Shown piece by piece: positions 7,977 to 16,593 of a stretch of 64,000 nt of DNA. Position 1 is the stretch's first letter. Each line of letters starts with the position of its first letter. This DNA is from RGIG3009 sp045578425 (lineage in GTDB: Bacteria > Bacillota > Clostridia > Oscillospirales > Acutalibacteraceae), in NCBI GenBank assembly GCA_045578425.1, contig JAZNKF010000023.1, positions 1-64,000 on the forward strand, read 5' to 3'. The position numbers and the translations under genes are program-made. Under the pieces are notes generated by a model. That model was not told the DNA's origin and made no database searches. It saw only the letters and a list, made by a program, of their open reading frames with translations.

Positions 7977-9422
7977 ATGCCTCCCAGAAAACACGCAAAA
8001 CATAAAAAGAAAGCGACGGCGCGGCGAGCATTAACAGTTGTTGCTTTGTTAGCAATACTGGCTATCGTTATCGGTGTTGTGATATTGGCTGTGAACGGTA
8101 TTGGTAAAGCCGTTAGCGGTGGTGAAAATAAAACAACCACTACCACCGGTCCTAAAGCACCGGCAGTCGTATCTACGGCAACGGTGGGGAGTTCCGGTGA
8201 CGTTTTAATTCATAATGGTGTACGCGCAAGTGCTTACCAAAACGGCGTGTACGATTTTAATTATTGCTTTGAAAATTTGGCACCGTATCTTAAAAAAGCG
8301 GATTATTCCGTGGTGAATATTGAATTTTCCGTGGCAACAGGTACAAAATACTCCTCGTTACCGTTCCGTGTCCCTGCTGAGGTGGTGACAGCTCTTTCCA
8401 AAACCGGTTACAAACTCGGTATTACCGCAAACAACCACATTGCCGACGGTGGTGTTGCCGGTATGAAAAAAACCATGGAAACTTTAACGGCAGAAGGTAT
8501 GGATTTTACCGGCTCGCGTCTTAACACGGCAGACAAACGGTATTTGATAAAAGATATTAACGGTATCAAGATTGGATTTTTGAACTATTCTTACGGGAGT
8601 TATTGGAATACCAACTGTTTTTCTAACACCAACTTGCCTGCGTTTTATGCCGATGCCGAAACGCTGATTAAACAAATGCGTGCCGAGGGCGCGGAGTTGG
8701 TATATTTGTATATCCACTGGGGACAAGAATACACCTTGACTCCCAACGAAAACCAAACCGCGATTGCCAAAAAAATGTGTGAGTTGGGTGTAGATTTGAT
8801 TGTGGGCGGTCACCCGCACAAAATTGAACCGATAGAACTGATTACCGACGAGGCAACCGGTAACACGACGGTTTGTTTGTATTCATCCGGTAACTTGTTA
8901 TCCGGTCAACAAATTGAGTGTATGGCGGGCGGTACCAAGGCGAACAGTCCTAATTGTTTCCAAGATTCGTGGCACTTTGCCGGTTGCGATTATCCCGATG
9001 TAGCCGACCGCAGCAAAGATACTCATCGTTTGGAGCACGGCACCAACTGTAACGATAACGGTCATACCGAAGACGGCGTGATTTTCTATGCGACGGCGAC
9101 TCGGTATGAAGACGGTACTGTCATGCTTACCGGTGTGGATGTGGTGCCGGTTTGGTGCATGGGACGGGGGATGATACGCGCCGCGTACCCCACCAATACT
9201 TTGTTTGAAAAATATATTGCTTTGCCATTGGAAAAGGGCAAGGACTGGAAAACCGCATTCGGGCTCAGCGATGCCGAAGCGACAGAAGCGGGTTATTCCT
9301 ATGACCGTACGATGAAACTGTTGGGTAGCGGTATTGCGGCAGTAAACACACATTGTCAAAAACAAGTTGATACCTACGTTGAAAAATTCAAGCAAGCGCA
9401 ATTGACAACACAAGCGCAATGA
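7977..9422 (+). CDS. CapA-family (PgsA-type) metallophosphatase-fold protein, membrane anchored
   Basis: 481 residues. A very basic N-terminus (PRKHAKHKKKATARR) precedes one membrane helix (about 19-43) and a short Thr stretch, then a calcineurin-like CapA domain (PF09587). That domain has SSGDV near residue 75, TANNHIADGG near 145 and VGGHPHKIEP near 280, the metal-site motifs of the family. The founding member takes part in poly-gamma-glutamate export, but no pgsB/C homologues are here, so the true role is unknown. It is probably an outward-facing envelope enzyme. AAAGGAG supports the ATG. It has its own promoter and terminator. Confidence 0.85.
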   Translation: MPPRKHAKHKKKATARRALTVVALLAILAIVIGVVILAVNGIGKAVSGGENKTTTTTGPKAPAVVSTATVGSSGDVLIHNGVRASAYQNGVYDFNYCFENLAPYLKKADYSVVNIEFSVATGTKYSSLPFRVPAEVVTALSKTGYKLGITANNHIADGGVAGMKKTMETLTAEGMDFTGSRLNTADKRYLIKDINGIKIGFLNYSYGSYWNTNCFSNTNLPAFYADAETLIKQMRAEGAELVYLYIHWGQEYTLTPNENQTAIAKKMCELGVDLIVGGHPHKIEPIELITDEATGNTTVCLYSSGNLLSGQQIECMAGGTKANSPNCFQDSWHFAGCDYPDVADRSKDTHRLEHGTNCNDNGHTEDGVIFYATATRYEDGTVMLTGVDVVPVWCMGRGMIRAAYPTNTLFEKYIALPLEKGKDWKTAFGLSDAEATEAGYSYDRTMKLLGSGIAAVNTHCQKQVDTYVEKFKQAQLTTQAQ

Positions 9423-9424
9423 CG

Positions 9425-9464
9425 AAAAGGCTTTCTTGCCATAAAGGGCAAGAAAGCCTTTTTT
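9425..9464 (+). terminator. Rho-independent terminator
   Basis: Sixteen-base-pair perfect stem, AAAAGGCTTTCTTGCC with GGCAAGAAAGCCTTTT, with a six-base loop and a T tail. Confidence 0.92.
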
Positions 9465-9512
9465 GGAATATCTTTTCTGGTCACAGCATAGGTTGTTTTG
9501 GGAGGGAAGCCT

Positions 9513-9830
9513 ATGTTTTGCAGAATTACGGACATGCACGACAAAGAAGTAATTAATATTTGTGACGGAATGCGACTTGGTTGCGTTGACGACGTAGAGG
9601 TGGATACTTGTACCGCCCAGTTGACGGCCATCGTTATTTACGGAAGACCCAAGTTCTTTGGATTATTGGGTCACGAGGAGGATATCGTGATTTGTTGGAA
9701 GGAAATTGAGGTGATTGGAGAGCAAACAATCTTGGTTAATCACCCGTTACCGCTTTGTTCGCCAAATGCTTGCGGCAATCGCAAACGACGAAACAGCATT
9801 TTAAGCGGAATTTTCGGAAGTGCTAATTAA
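9513..9830 (+). CDS. YlmC/YmxH-family PRC-barrel sporulation protein
   Basis: 105 residues beginning MFCRITDMHDKEVINICDG, then RLGCVDDVEVD and YGRPKFFGLLGHEEDIVICWKEIEVIG. These segments are typical of the short PRC-barrel YlmC/YmxH proteins found in spore formers. The exact biochemical role is not established. A GGGAGGG site sits just before the ATG, so a TTG 15 bases further upstream is unlikely. The C-terminal ~25 residues (basic, with RKRR) are less conserved. Single gene ahead of the rpsB promoter. Confidence 0.78.
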   Translation: MFCRITDMHDKEVINICDGMRLGCVDDVEVDTCTAQLTAIVIYGRPKFFGLLGHEEDIVICWKEIEVIGEQTILVNHPLPLCSPNACGNRKRRNSILSGIFGSAN

Positions 9831-9845
9831 ATTTTAAAAAAAGAC

Positions 9846-9874
9846 TTGCTATTTGTAATCGTTTGTGATACAAT
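9846..9874 (+). promoter_or_regulatory. SigA-type promoter for rpsB-tsf
   Basis: TTGCTA at 9846-9851 and TACAAT at 9869-9874, with a 17-base spacer. Confidence 0.75.
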
Positions 9875-9888
9875 ATCACGGCATAATG

Positions 9889-9976
9889 CATACGGGTAAT
9901 TTTGCTCCGGTGGTGTCGCAAGCGCGATTCCGGAGATGCGATTGAAAATTTGTAATCAATCGTCAGTTCCCGTAGA
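9889..9976 (+). promoter_or_regulatory. structured rpsB leader, candidate S2 autoregulatory RNA
   Basis: TACGGG at 9891-9896 pairs with CCCGTA at 9969-9974 to close a multibranch element. Inside it CTCCGG (9905-9910) pairs with CCGGAG (9930-9935), and ATTGA (9941-9945) with TCAAT (9956-9960). It sits between the promoter and the rpsB Shine-Dalgarno site, where ribosomal-protein leaders that bind their own product occur. The assignment to an S2 leader class is inference. Confidence 0.5.
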
Positions 9977-10000
9977 GGTTAAAACCAAGGAGGATTTCAC

Positions 10001-10756
10001 ATGTCAGTCGTATCCATGAAACAGTTGCTGGAAGCCGGTGTCCATTTCGGTCACCAAACCCGCCGCTGGAACCCCAAAATGGCGCCCTACATTTTTACCG
10101 AGCGCAATGGTATTTATATCATTGACTTGCAAAAAACAGTGCGCAAACTCGAAGAAGCGTATGCTTTCATTCGTGATGTGTCTGCTGAAGGCAAAACCGT
10201 CTTGTTTGTCGGTACCAAAAAACAAGCGCAAGATTCCGTTGCCGAAGAAGCTGTCCGTGCCGGTGCTTACTTTGTAAATGCTCGCTGGTTGGGCGGCATG
10301 CTCACCAACTTCCGCACCATTCGCGGTCGTATTGCTCGTTTGAAGCAACTCAAAGCTATGTCGGAAGACGGTACGTTTGATTTGCTCCCCAAAAAGGAAG
10401 TTATCAAATTAAACCACGAAATCGAAAAATTGGAAAAATTCTTGGGCGGTATCAAAGGCATGGACAAAATCCCCGGCGCTTTGTTCATTGTTGACCCCCG
10501 CAAAGAGAAAATTGCTGTTGCCGAAGCGAAAAAATTGGGTATTCCGATTGTCGCTATCGTTGACACCAACTGCGATCCCGACGATGTCGATTATGTCATC
10601 CCCGGTAACGACGATGCTATTCGCGCTGTGAAACTCATTGCCGGTGCAATGGCAAGCGCCATCATCGAAGGTCGTCAAGGCGAACAAAACACCGCCGAAG
10701 AAGCTCCCGCTGATGAAGTAACCGAAGAAGTTGCCGCCGAGGCAGCTGCTGAATAA
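10001..10756 (+). CDS. rpsB: 30S ribosomal protein S2
   Basis: 251 residues beginning MSVVSMKQLLEAGVHFGHQTRRWNPKM, the standard S2 start. RWLGGMLTNFRTI, IPGALFIVDPRKE and the VDTNCDP motif follow in the expected order. The Ala/Glu-rich tail (last ~25 residues) is a normal variable extension. S2 joins the 30S subunit late in assembly. AAGGAGG supports the start, and tsf follows after 36 bases as in most bacteria. Confidence 0.98.
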   Translation: MSVVSMKQLLEAGVHFGHQTRRWNPKMAPYIFTERNGIYIIDLQKTVRKLEEAYAFIRDVSAEGKTVLFVGTKKQAQDSVAEEAVRAGAYFVNARWLGGMLTNFRTIRGRIARLKQLKAMSEDGTFDLLPKKEVIKLNHEIEKLEKFLGGIKGMDKIPGALFIVDPRKEKIAVAEAKKLGIPIVAIVDTNCDPDDVDYVIPGNDDAIRAVKLIAGAMASAIIEGRQGEQNTAEEAPADEVTEEVAAEAAAE

Positions 10757-10792
10757 ATAGATTGCCCGTAACGGTGCAAGGAGGAAAAGAAC

Positions 10793-11713
10793 ATGGCCTT
10801 TACTGCTAAAGATGTACAAGCGCTGCGTGAAAAAACCGGCGTTGGTATGATGGATTGTAAAAAAGCGTTGACCGAAGCCAATGGCGATATGGAGAAAGCC
10901 GTTGACTTGTTGCGCGAAAAAGGTTTGGCTGCTGCTGCTAAAAAAGCCAGCCGTATTGCTGCCGAAGGTTTGGTGTATGCCACTGTCGATACCGCTAAAA
11001 AAGTCGGCGTTGTGTTGGAAATCAATTCCGAAACCGACTTTGCTGCCAAGAGTGATAAATTCCAAGAATTCATTGCCGAAGTGGCCCAAGTTATTTTGGA
11101 TACCAATCCTGCCGATGTGGAAGATTTGCTCACCAAACCCTGCGGCGGTTTGACTGTTGCTGATTCGTTGCGTGATAAAATCTTGGTTATCGGTGAAAAC
11201 TTGAGCATTCGTCGTTTTGTGCGCTATGAAGGCGATTGCGTTGCCTACATTCACGGTGGCGGCCGTATTGGCGTTTTGGTTCGTTTCGAAAACGAAGGTG
11301 TTGCTGCGGATGATGCCAAATTTGTGGAATGCGGCAAAGACGTTGCTATGCAAATTGCTGCTCTTAACCCGTCTTATTTGGATAAGAGTACCGTTCCTGC
11401 TGCTGACCTCGAACACGAAAAAGAAGTGTTGATGGCTCAAATTCAAAACGATCCCAAAATGGCAAACAAACCCGAACAAATCATTGCCAAAATGGTGGAT
11501 GGCCGTATTGGTAAGTTCTATGAAAACAACTGCTTGTTGCAACAAGCCTTTGTGAAAGACGGTAACTTTACGGTCGAAAAATACGTTGCCGAAGTTGCCA
11601 AGTCTTTGGGCGGCGCTCTCAAAGTGGCAGAGTTCACTCGCTTTGAAAAAGGCGAAGGTTTGCAAAAACGCGAAGACGATTTTGCTGCCGAAGTGGCTTC
11701 CATGGCGAAATAA
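10793..11713 (+). CDS. tsf: translation elongation factor Ts
   Basis: 306 residues. The N-terminal UBA-like domain has VQALREKTGVGMMDCKKAL and is followed by the EF-Ts core with INSETDFAAKSDKF (the TDFV-like motif that displaces Mg2+/GDP from EF-Tu) and YIHGGGRIGVLV. EF-Ts recycles EF-Tu by nucleotide exchange. Strong AAGGAGG site; distal gene of rpsB-tsf, closed by a terminator. Confidence 0.98.
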   Translation: MAFTAKDVQALREKTGVGMMDCKKALTEANGDMEKAVDLLREKGLAAAAKKASRIAAEGLVYATVDTAKKVGVVLEINSETDFAAKSDKFQEFIAEVAQVILDTNPADVEDLLTKPCGGLTVADSLRDKILVIGENLSIRRFVRYEGDCVAYIHGGGRIGVLVRFENEGVAADDAKFVECGKDVAMQIAALNPSYLDKSTVPAADLEHEKEVLMAQIQNDPKMANKPEQIIAKMVDGRIGKFYENNCLLQQAFVKDGNFTVEKYVAEVAKSLGGALKVAEFTRFEKGEGLQKREDDFAAEVASMAK

Positions 11714-11726
11714 GTTAATCAAACAA

Positions 11727-11766
11727 ACAGCCGATGATGCGAAACCTCGCATCATCGGCTGTTCTT
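11727..11766. terminator. terminator between tsf and the HlyIII gene
   Basis: Sixteen base pairs, ACAGCCGATGATGCGA with TCGCATCATCGGCTGT, four-base loop, then TCTTTT. It can serve both converging genes. Confidence 0.9.
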
Positions 11767-11776
11767 TTGCTGTCAA

Positions 11777-12451
11777 TTATAAAGCATAAAACAAAACAGA
11801 AATGCCATGTAAAATACTACCCAAAATAACAAATAAATGAAAAACGGAATGGATATATCGTCCTTTTTTACCCAATCCGTATAGAATTGCTCCTACGGTG
11901 TAGGCGATACCACCTGCAAGAAGATAAAAGAAACCGGCGGGTGTTAAAGCAAAATATGTTATTTTCCCGGCAGCGATAATGCACCAACCCATACCGATAT
12001 AACAAATCATAGAAAAGGTGGCATATTTTTTCAAATCAATCGCGGTAAGCGTCGTCGCCAAGGCGGCTAAGGCCCAAACTACACCAAATATAACCCAGGC
12101 AACCGTTGGATTGATGCGGCGAATAGCACAGAGTGTAAACGGTGTATAGGTGCCGGCAATTAAAAAGTAGATAGTACAGTGGTCCAGCACTTGAAATACC
12201 TTTTTCGCCATAAGCGGAATCAATCCATGATATATGCTTGACATGGTATACAGCAGTATCAATGAAGCACCGTATACTGCACTGCTGACCACTGCCCATG
12301 CATCACAAAATAAAGCGGAATACACGATACAGACGGCAGAAATAACTACGCTGATACCGCCGCCAACAATGTGTGAAATCATGTTGAATAGTTCTTCGCC
12401 ACGGGTATAATCGGGTAAGGAACGGTTGATAAGTTTGGTGCGCTTTGCCAT
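11777..12451 (-). CDS. HlyIII/YqfA-family (PAQR-like) membrane protein
   Basis: 224 residues with seven predicted membrane helices. Family motifs are SSIYHG near residue 75, DHCTIYFLIAGTYTPF near 90, and the C-terminal HSVFHLFVILGSILHG, whose His residues form the presumed zinc site of the haemolysin III/adiponectin-receptor superfamily. The biological function in bacteria is unclear despite the haemolysin name. The ATG at 12451 follows AAAGGA; a longer frame upstream lacks support. Confidence 0.88.
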   Translation of the reverse strand: MAKRTKLINRSLPDYTRGEELFNMISHIVGGGISVVISAVCIVYSALFCDAWAVVSSAVYGASLILLYTMSSIYHGLIPLMAKKVFQVLDHCTIYFLIAGTYTPFTLCAIRRINPTVAWVIFGVVWALAALATTLTAIDLKKYATFSMICYIGMGWCIIAAGKITYFALTPAGFFYLLAGGIAYTVGAILYGLGKKGRYIHSVFHLFVILGSILHGISVLFYAL

Positions 12452-12497
12452 GAGAGTCCTTTCTGCGGCTATTCCGCTAAAACAAAAATACGGGCTT

Positions 12498-12526
12498 ATT
12501 ATAAAATATTGTTTTCGAAATGTCAA
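12498..12526 (-). promoter_or_regulatory. SigA-type promoter for the HlyIII gene
   Basis: On the minus strand TTGACA (12526-12521) and TATAAT (12503-12498) are perfect consensus hexamers 17 bases apart. Confidence 0.8.
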
Positions 12527-12535
12527 TTGACCTAC

Positions 12536-12564
12536 TTGTCTTTGGCGGGTAAAAGCAGTATAAT
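12536..12564 (+). promoter_or_regulatory. SigA-type promoter for the radical SAM-HAD gene
   Basis: TTGTCT at 12536-12541 and TATAAT at 12559-12564, 17 bases apart, back to back with the HlyIII promoter. Confidence 0.65.
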
Positions 12565-12586
12565 TGTTTCAAAAGGTGGGATAACC

Positions 12587-14908
12587 ATGCAAGCGGTAAT
12601 TTGCTGTTTGAATTCAAAATATATTCACTCTTCACTGGCACCTTGGTGCTTGCTTGCCGGTGTGCGTACCTATGCCGAAAAGGGCATCGTTGCAACGGTG
12701 GTGGAAGGCACCATCAACGAACCGCTTGAAAACGTAGCGAGGCGGATTGTTGAAAAACAACCCGATGCGGTTGGCTTTTGTTGTTATATTTGGAATATTT
12801 TATCGGTAGCCGAACTGACACGACGCGTGCATCAACTGTTGCCAAACACGCGGATTGTGTGGGGTGGACCGGAAGTGAGTTATTGTGCCGAACACGTTTT
12901 ACAAACCCATAAAGAAGTCGAATTTGTGTTGTCCGGCGAGGGCGAAAAACCATTTGCTCTCCTTTTGAATGCGTTATCTCAACAAGAGGATTACGTGAAC
13001 GTGCCCGGTATTTCTTATCGTTTGGGTGATGAAATTATTATCGGTACGCCATATGTTACCAATGAAATTCCGCCAAGTCCATATCTTTCGGAATATTTTG
13101 AAAACCTTGGTGGACGGATAGCGTATTTAGAAACCTCGCGTGGTTGCCCGTTTTCTTGTGCGTTTTGTCTTTCGGGTCGTTGCGGAAGCGTACGGTATTA
13201 TCCTTTGGAACGCGCCGAAAAAGAACTTTTACTCTTAGCCAACAGTGGAACAAAAACCGTTAAATTAGTAGACAGAACGTTTAATGCCAATCGCGAACGC
13301 GCCTTGTATTTGTTCCGCTTTATTGTCGAGCACTACGGCAAAGAAATTCCTGCCGATGTATGTTTCCACTTTGAAATTGCCGGGGATTTACTGGATGAAG
13401 AAACGATTACCGTTTTATCCGAAGCACCGGTAGGACTATTTCAGTTGGAAATCGGTATTCAATCGTTCCATGAGCCAACTCTTGCCGCTATCTGCCGAAA
13501 AACCGATTGCACACACCTTTCCCAAAACATTCGCAAGGTATTAGCTTGTGACAATGTGTCGGTCCATATTGATTTAATTGCCGGTTTACCGCACGAAAAC
13601 AAAGAAATTTTTGCCGAAAGTTTTAATAAAGCTTATTCTTTGCAACCGCACATGTTACAGTTGGGATTCCTCAAATTACTCCACGGTGCGCCCATGCGCG
13701 AAAATACCGAGCAATATCCTTGCACGTTTTCACCGAATGCGCCGTATGAGGTAACATCCACTCCGTGGTTGACCACCGAAGAACTGCAAAAATTACATCT
13801 TGTGGAAGAGGTTTTGGAACGGTTATACAACAGCGGGCGGTTTCGCCGTACGTTGCAGCATTTGTTGAGTGTAACGAAAAAGTCGCCGTTTGCCCTTTTT
13901 TCGCGATTAGCCGATTGCTTGCCAACGGAGTCGCTTTCGTTAGATGCGTATACAGAGGCGCTTTATGCCGCTTGCAGTACATGGGATGGCATAGATAAAG
14001 CGGTACTTCGTGATGTTATGGCCTGTGACCGTTTGGCAACCAATCCTTCGGGATTGCTCCCTGCTTGTTTGCAACAAAACGAAACCTTGCGCAAACAACA
14101 CAAACGGCTTATGGAAACCGATGAACGGTTCAAACGTCCCGACAAGGTAAAACGGGGTACCGCGTGGGTGGACGATTCTTTGGTGTATGCCGATTATCAA
14201 AATCCGCACCCCGTCACCGGTGAATACCGCCTGCATCGCTTTAATGAACGGATTTTGGCACGCCACACACGATTTTTACTGTTTGATTTGGACGGAACGC
14301 TTACCGACCCTGCAGAAGGTATTACCAAATCGGTGGTACATGCTTTGCGGCATTTCGGGATTGAGGAAACCGACAAAAATCGTCTGCTCTCGTTTATTGG
14401 ACCGCCTTTGCTTGAAACCTTTAAACAGGAATATGGTTTAACCGATGAACAATCGTGGGAGGCACTGCGCGTGTACCGCGAATATTTTGCGGATATCGGT
14501 TTGTATGAAAATAAAGTATACGATGGCATACCGGAATTTTTACGCGATGCACAGCTGGCGGGATATGAGTTGATTATGGCAACGTCTAAACCGGAAATGT
14601 ATGCTTGCCGTTTGATGCGCCGTTTTGGACTGACTTCGTATTTTTCTTGTATTGCCGGCAGCGATATGGCAGAAAAACGTGCTGATAAAACATCGGTTAT
14701 TCTTTCGGCGCTTTCGCGGATGGCGATTACCGATTATTCCCAAACCGTAATGATAGGTGACCGCTGTTTCGACGTTGAGGGTGCCAAATCTTTTGGTATG
14801 TCGTCGGTAGGGGTGCTGTATGGCTACGGTAGTCGTGAAGAATTGGTTAAGGCGGGGGCGGACCATTTGGCACAAAACGTAACGGATTTAAGGAAATTAT
14901 TTTTATAA
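12587..14908 (+). CDS. B12-binding-type radical SAM protein fused to a HAD-family phosphatase
   Basis: 773 residues in two parts. Residues 1-~540 are a cobalamin-binding-type domain (VWGGPEVSY and SGEGEKPF are seen) followed by a radical SAM core with C187-x3-C191-x2-C194 (GCPFSCAFC) and a DUF4080-like C-terminal portion. Residues ~561-773 are a HAD hydrolase with DLDGTLTD as motif I, ATSKPEM as motif II and GDRCFDVEGA as motif IV, closest to phosphoglycolate phosphatase-like enzymes. The join is in frame with no sign of a stop. The product of either reaction is unknown. The ATG at 12587 follows AAAAGGTGGGA. Confidence 0.82.
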   Translation: MQAVICCLNSKYIHSSLAPWCLLAGVRTYAEKGIVATVVEGTINEPLENVARRIVEKQPDAVGFCCYIWNILSVAELTRRVHQLLPNTRIVWGGPEVSYCAEHVLQTHKEVEFVLSGEGEKPFALLLNALSQQEDYVNVPGISYRLGDEIIIGTPYVTNEIPPSPYLSEYFENLGGRIAYLETSRGCPFSCAFCLSGRCGSVRYYPLERAEKELLLLANSGTKTVKLVDRTFNANRERALYLFRFIVEHYGKEIPADVCFHFEIAGDLLDEETITVLSEAPVGLFQLEIGIQSFHEPTLAAICRKTDCTHLSQNIRKVLACDNVSVHIDLIAGLPHENKEIFAESFNKAYSLQPHMLQLGFLKLLHGAPMRENTEQYPCTFSPNAPYEVTSTPWLTTEELQKLHLVEEVLERLYNSGRFRRTLQHLLSVTKKSPFALFSRLADCLPTESLSLDAYTEALYAACSTWDGIDKAVLRDVMACDRLATNPSGLLPACLQQNETLRKQHKRLMETDERFKRPDKVKRGTAWVDDSLVYADYQNPHPVTGEYRLHRFNERILARHTRFLLFDLDGTLTDPAEGITKSVVHALRHFGIEETDKNRLLSFIGPPLLETFKQEYGLTDEQSWEALRVYREYFADIGLYENKVYDGIPEFLRDAQLAGYELIMATSKPEMYACRLMRRFGLTSYFSCIAGSDMAEKRADKTSVILSALSRMAITDYSQTVMIGDRCFDVEGAKSFGMSSVGVLYGYGSREELVKAGADHLAQNVTDLRKLFL

Positions 14909-14916
14909 AAAAGTCG

Positions 14917-14945
14917 AAACCCGCAAGGTTTTACCTTGCGGGTTT
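14917..14945. terminator. terminator hairpin between the radical SAM-HAD and TVP38 genes
   Basis: Thirteen base pairs, AAACCCGCAAGGT with ACCTTGCGGGTTT, three-base loop. The T-run is better on the minus strand (complement of ATAAAAAA just to the left), so it mainly ends the minus-strand gene, whose stop overlaps the stem. Confidence 0.85.
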
Positions 14946-15657
14946 AACTATCGTTGCTTTTTGATTGTTTTCGACGGTTGATAAAATAATTATATAATGC
15001 CATCCCTGCCAAACTGACAGCCCCTGTAATCAAAAACAAAAGGATTGCCGATTGATAGTTTTGTTGTTGCATAAGATTACCGCCGATGGTGGAAGATACC
15101 ACCGACGGAATACGTGCAATCAATGTGATAATCAAAAATTCAGGTAGTTTTAGTTTTGTCAATCCCATAAAATAGGTGAGAATGTCTTTGGGTGTTCCGG
15201 GAATAAAAAACAAAATAAAAGTCAAACGCTTCAACTTTTTTTCACTGTTAATAAAGCGGAGATTATCAATTTTGTCACGGCTGATAAAAATTTCCACCAA
15301 CCGTACCCCTAAGCGTTTGGACAGTGCAAATATCAGTGAAGAAGCAATGGCGACACCGCCTAAACAAAGCAGCGTACCTTCCACGGCCCCAAAGGCATAT
15401 CCGATACCGATTTCTAAAACTTCACCGGGAATAAAAGAAACAATAACCTGTAAAACTTGTAATCCCAAGGCAACCAGACGGCCTGTCCAACCAAAGGAAT
15501 CGATAAAGGCTTTAAATTCTTCGGGTGATTTTTCAAACGATAAAAATTGTCGAGTAATAAACACCGAAAGCCACACAAAAACGGCAAAAGCGATAACAAG
15601 TGAAAAAGCGGTAACAAGCCGTTTTCGCTGCACGGTAAGCGGCACTTTTTTATCCAA
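14944..15657 (-). CDS. TVP38/TMEM64-family (VTT domain) membrane protein
   Basis: About 237 residues with a basic N-terminus and several membrane helices. The VTT/SNARE-associated signatures SFIPGEVLEIGIGYAFG and FIPGTPKDILTYFMGLT are present. These proteins relate to DedA and are thought to act in lipid movement or membrane homeostasis; the exact role is unknown. I prefer a TTG start at 15657, six bases after GAGGTG. An in-frame TTG at 15702 would add 15 residues but lacks a ribosome site. Confidence 0.84.
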   Translation of the reverse strand: MDKKVPLTVQRKRLVTAFSLVIAFAVFVWLSVFITRQFLSFEKSPEEFKAFIDSFGWTGRLVALGLQVLQVIVSFIPGEVLEIGIGYAFGAVEGTLLCLGGVAIASSLIFALSKRLGVRLVEIFISRDKIDNLRFINSEKKLKRLTFILFFIPGTPKDILTYFMGLTKLKLPEFLIITLIARIPSVVSSTIGGNLMQQQNYQSAILLFLITGAVSLAGMALYNYFINRRKQSKSNDS

Positions 15658-15755
15658 ATGCTTCACCTCTTTTGACAGCTTTTTTGATAGTATACCGCAC
15701 AAAACAGGTCAAAATCAATACTTTTTATCCAAAAATAGGTGTAATGATAAAACAC

Positions 15756-15784
15756 TTGAAGAAATTTTTGCTTTGTGATATAAT
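15756..15784 (+). promoter_or_regulatory. SigA-type promoter for the thyX operon
   Basis: TTGAAG at 15756-15761 and TATAAT at 15779-15784, 17-base spacer. Confidence 0.75.
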
Positions 15785-15816
15785 TCAATTAATTATTGCT
15801 ATAAGGACGTGCTCAT

Positions 15817-16593
15817 ATGAATGTAACTCTTATTGCTCAAACACCATTCCCGGAACATACGGTGGCTGCGGCAGCTCGGCTTTGCTATTCTCCTGCCGAT
15901 ATTGCCGGCATCCGCGAGGGCTTGACGGAAGAAAAAACGGCGTCTTTTGTGGATATGCTTGCCGAAATTGGGCACGAAAGCCCCATTGAACATGCTTCGT
16001 TCACCTTTGGAATTGAGGGTGTATCGCGTGCCTTGTTGGCACAGATTACGCGCCATCGTTTGGCATCATACAGCGTGCAAAGTCAGCGGTATGTGGCAGA
16101 AAAACAGTTTGAATACGTTTTGCCGCCGGAAATTGCAGCGGTTCCCGAAGCAAAAGCGGTTTTTGAACAGGCCATGGAACAAGACCAACGCCAATACGAA
16201 GAATTGACAGCTATTTTAAAAGAAAAACACAAAGCCGCGTTTTTGGCATCCGGCATGGAACAAAAAGCTGCCGAACGTGCTGCCGAAAAAAAGGCTATTG
16301 AAGATGCACGCTTTGTGTTGCCCAACGCTTGCACAACTAAGATGATTGTCACTATGAATGCACGCAGTTTGCTCAATTTCTTCCGTCACCGTTGCTGTAA
16401 TCGTGCTCAATGGGAAATTCGCGAGCTTGCGGAACGCATGTTGCGCTTGTGCGTAGAAGCAGCACCGCATTTGTTTAAAAATGCAGGTCCTTCTTGTGTT
16501 TGCGGTGCATGCCCCGAAGGTAAAATGACCTGCGGTGAGGCAGCGGCAATGCGCAAAAAATACCGTGCACTGCAAGAGGGGGAAACCAAATAA
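15817..16593 (+). CDS. thyX: flavin-dependent thymidylate synthase ThyX
   Basis: 258 residues. Methylates dUMP to dTMP with FAD, NADPH and methylene-THF. The diagnostic motif RHRLASYSVQSQRY (RHR-x-S-x4-S-x-R pattern) lies at about residues 78-91. The tail carries a Cys-rich segment (CVCGACPEGKMTC) that could hold metal or be structural. The stop overlaps the tmk start by one base, coupling the two steps dUMP to dTMP to dTDP. No thyA was seen in the window. Confidence 0.96.
   Translation: MNVTLIAQTPFPEHTVAAAARLCYSPADIAGIREGLTEEKTASFVDMLAEIGHESPIEHASFTFGIEGVSRALLAQITRHRLASYSVQSQRYVAEKQFEYVLPPEIAAVPEAKAVFEQAMEQDQRQYEELTAILKEKHKAAFLASGMEQKAAERAAEKKAIEDARFVLPNACTTKMIVTMNARSLLNFFRHRCCNRAQWEIRELAERMLRLCVEAAPHLFKNAGPSCVCGACPEGKMTCGEAAAMRKKYRALQEGETK

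Noticed and set aside
10409..11776. 455-residue minus-strand frame across rpsB and tsf
   Set aside because: Shadow of two certain genes; composition reflects reversed codon bias and no family motif is seen.
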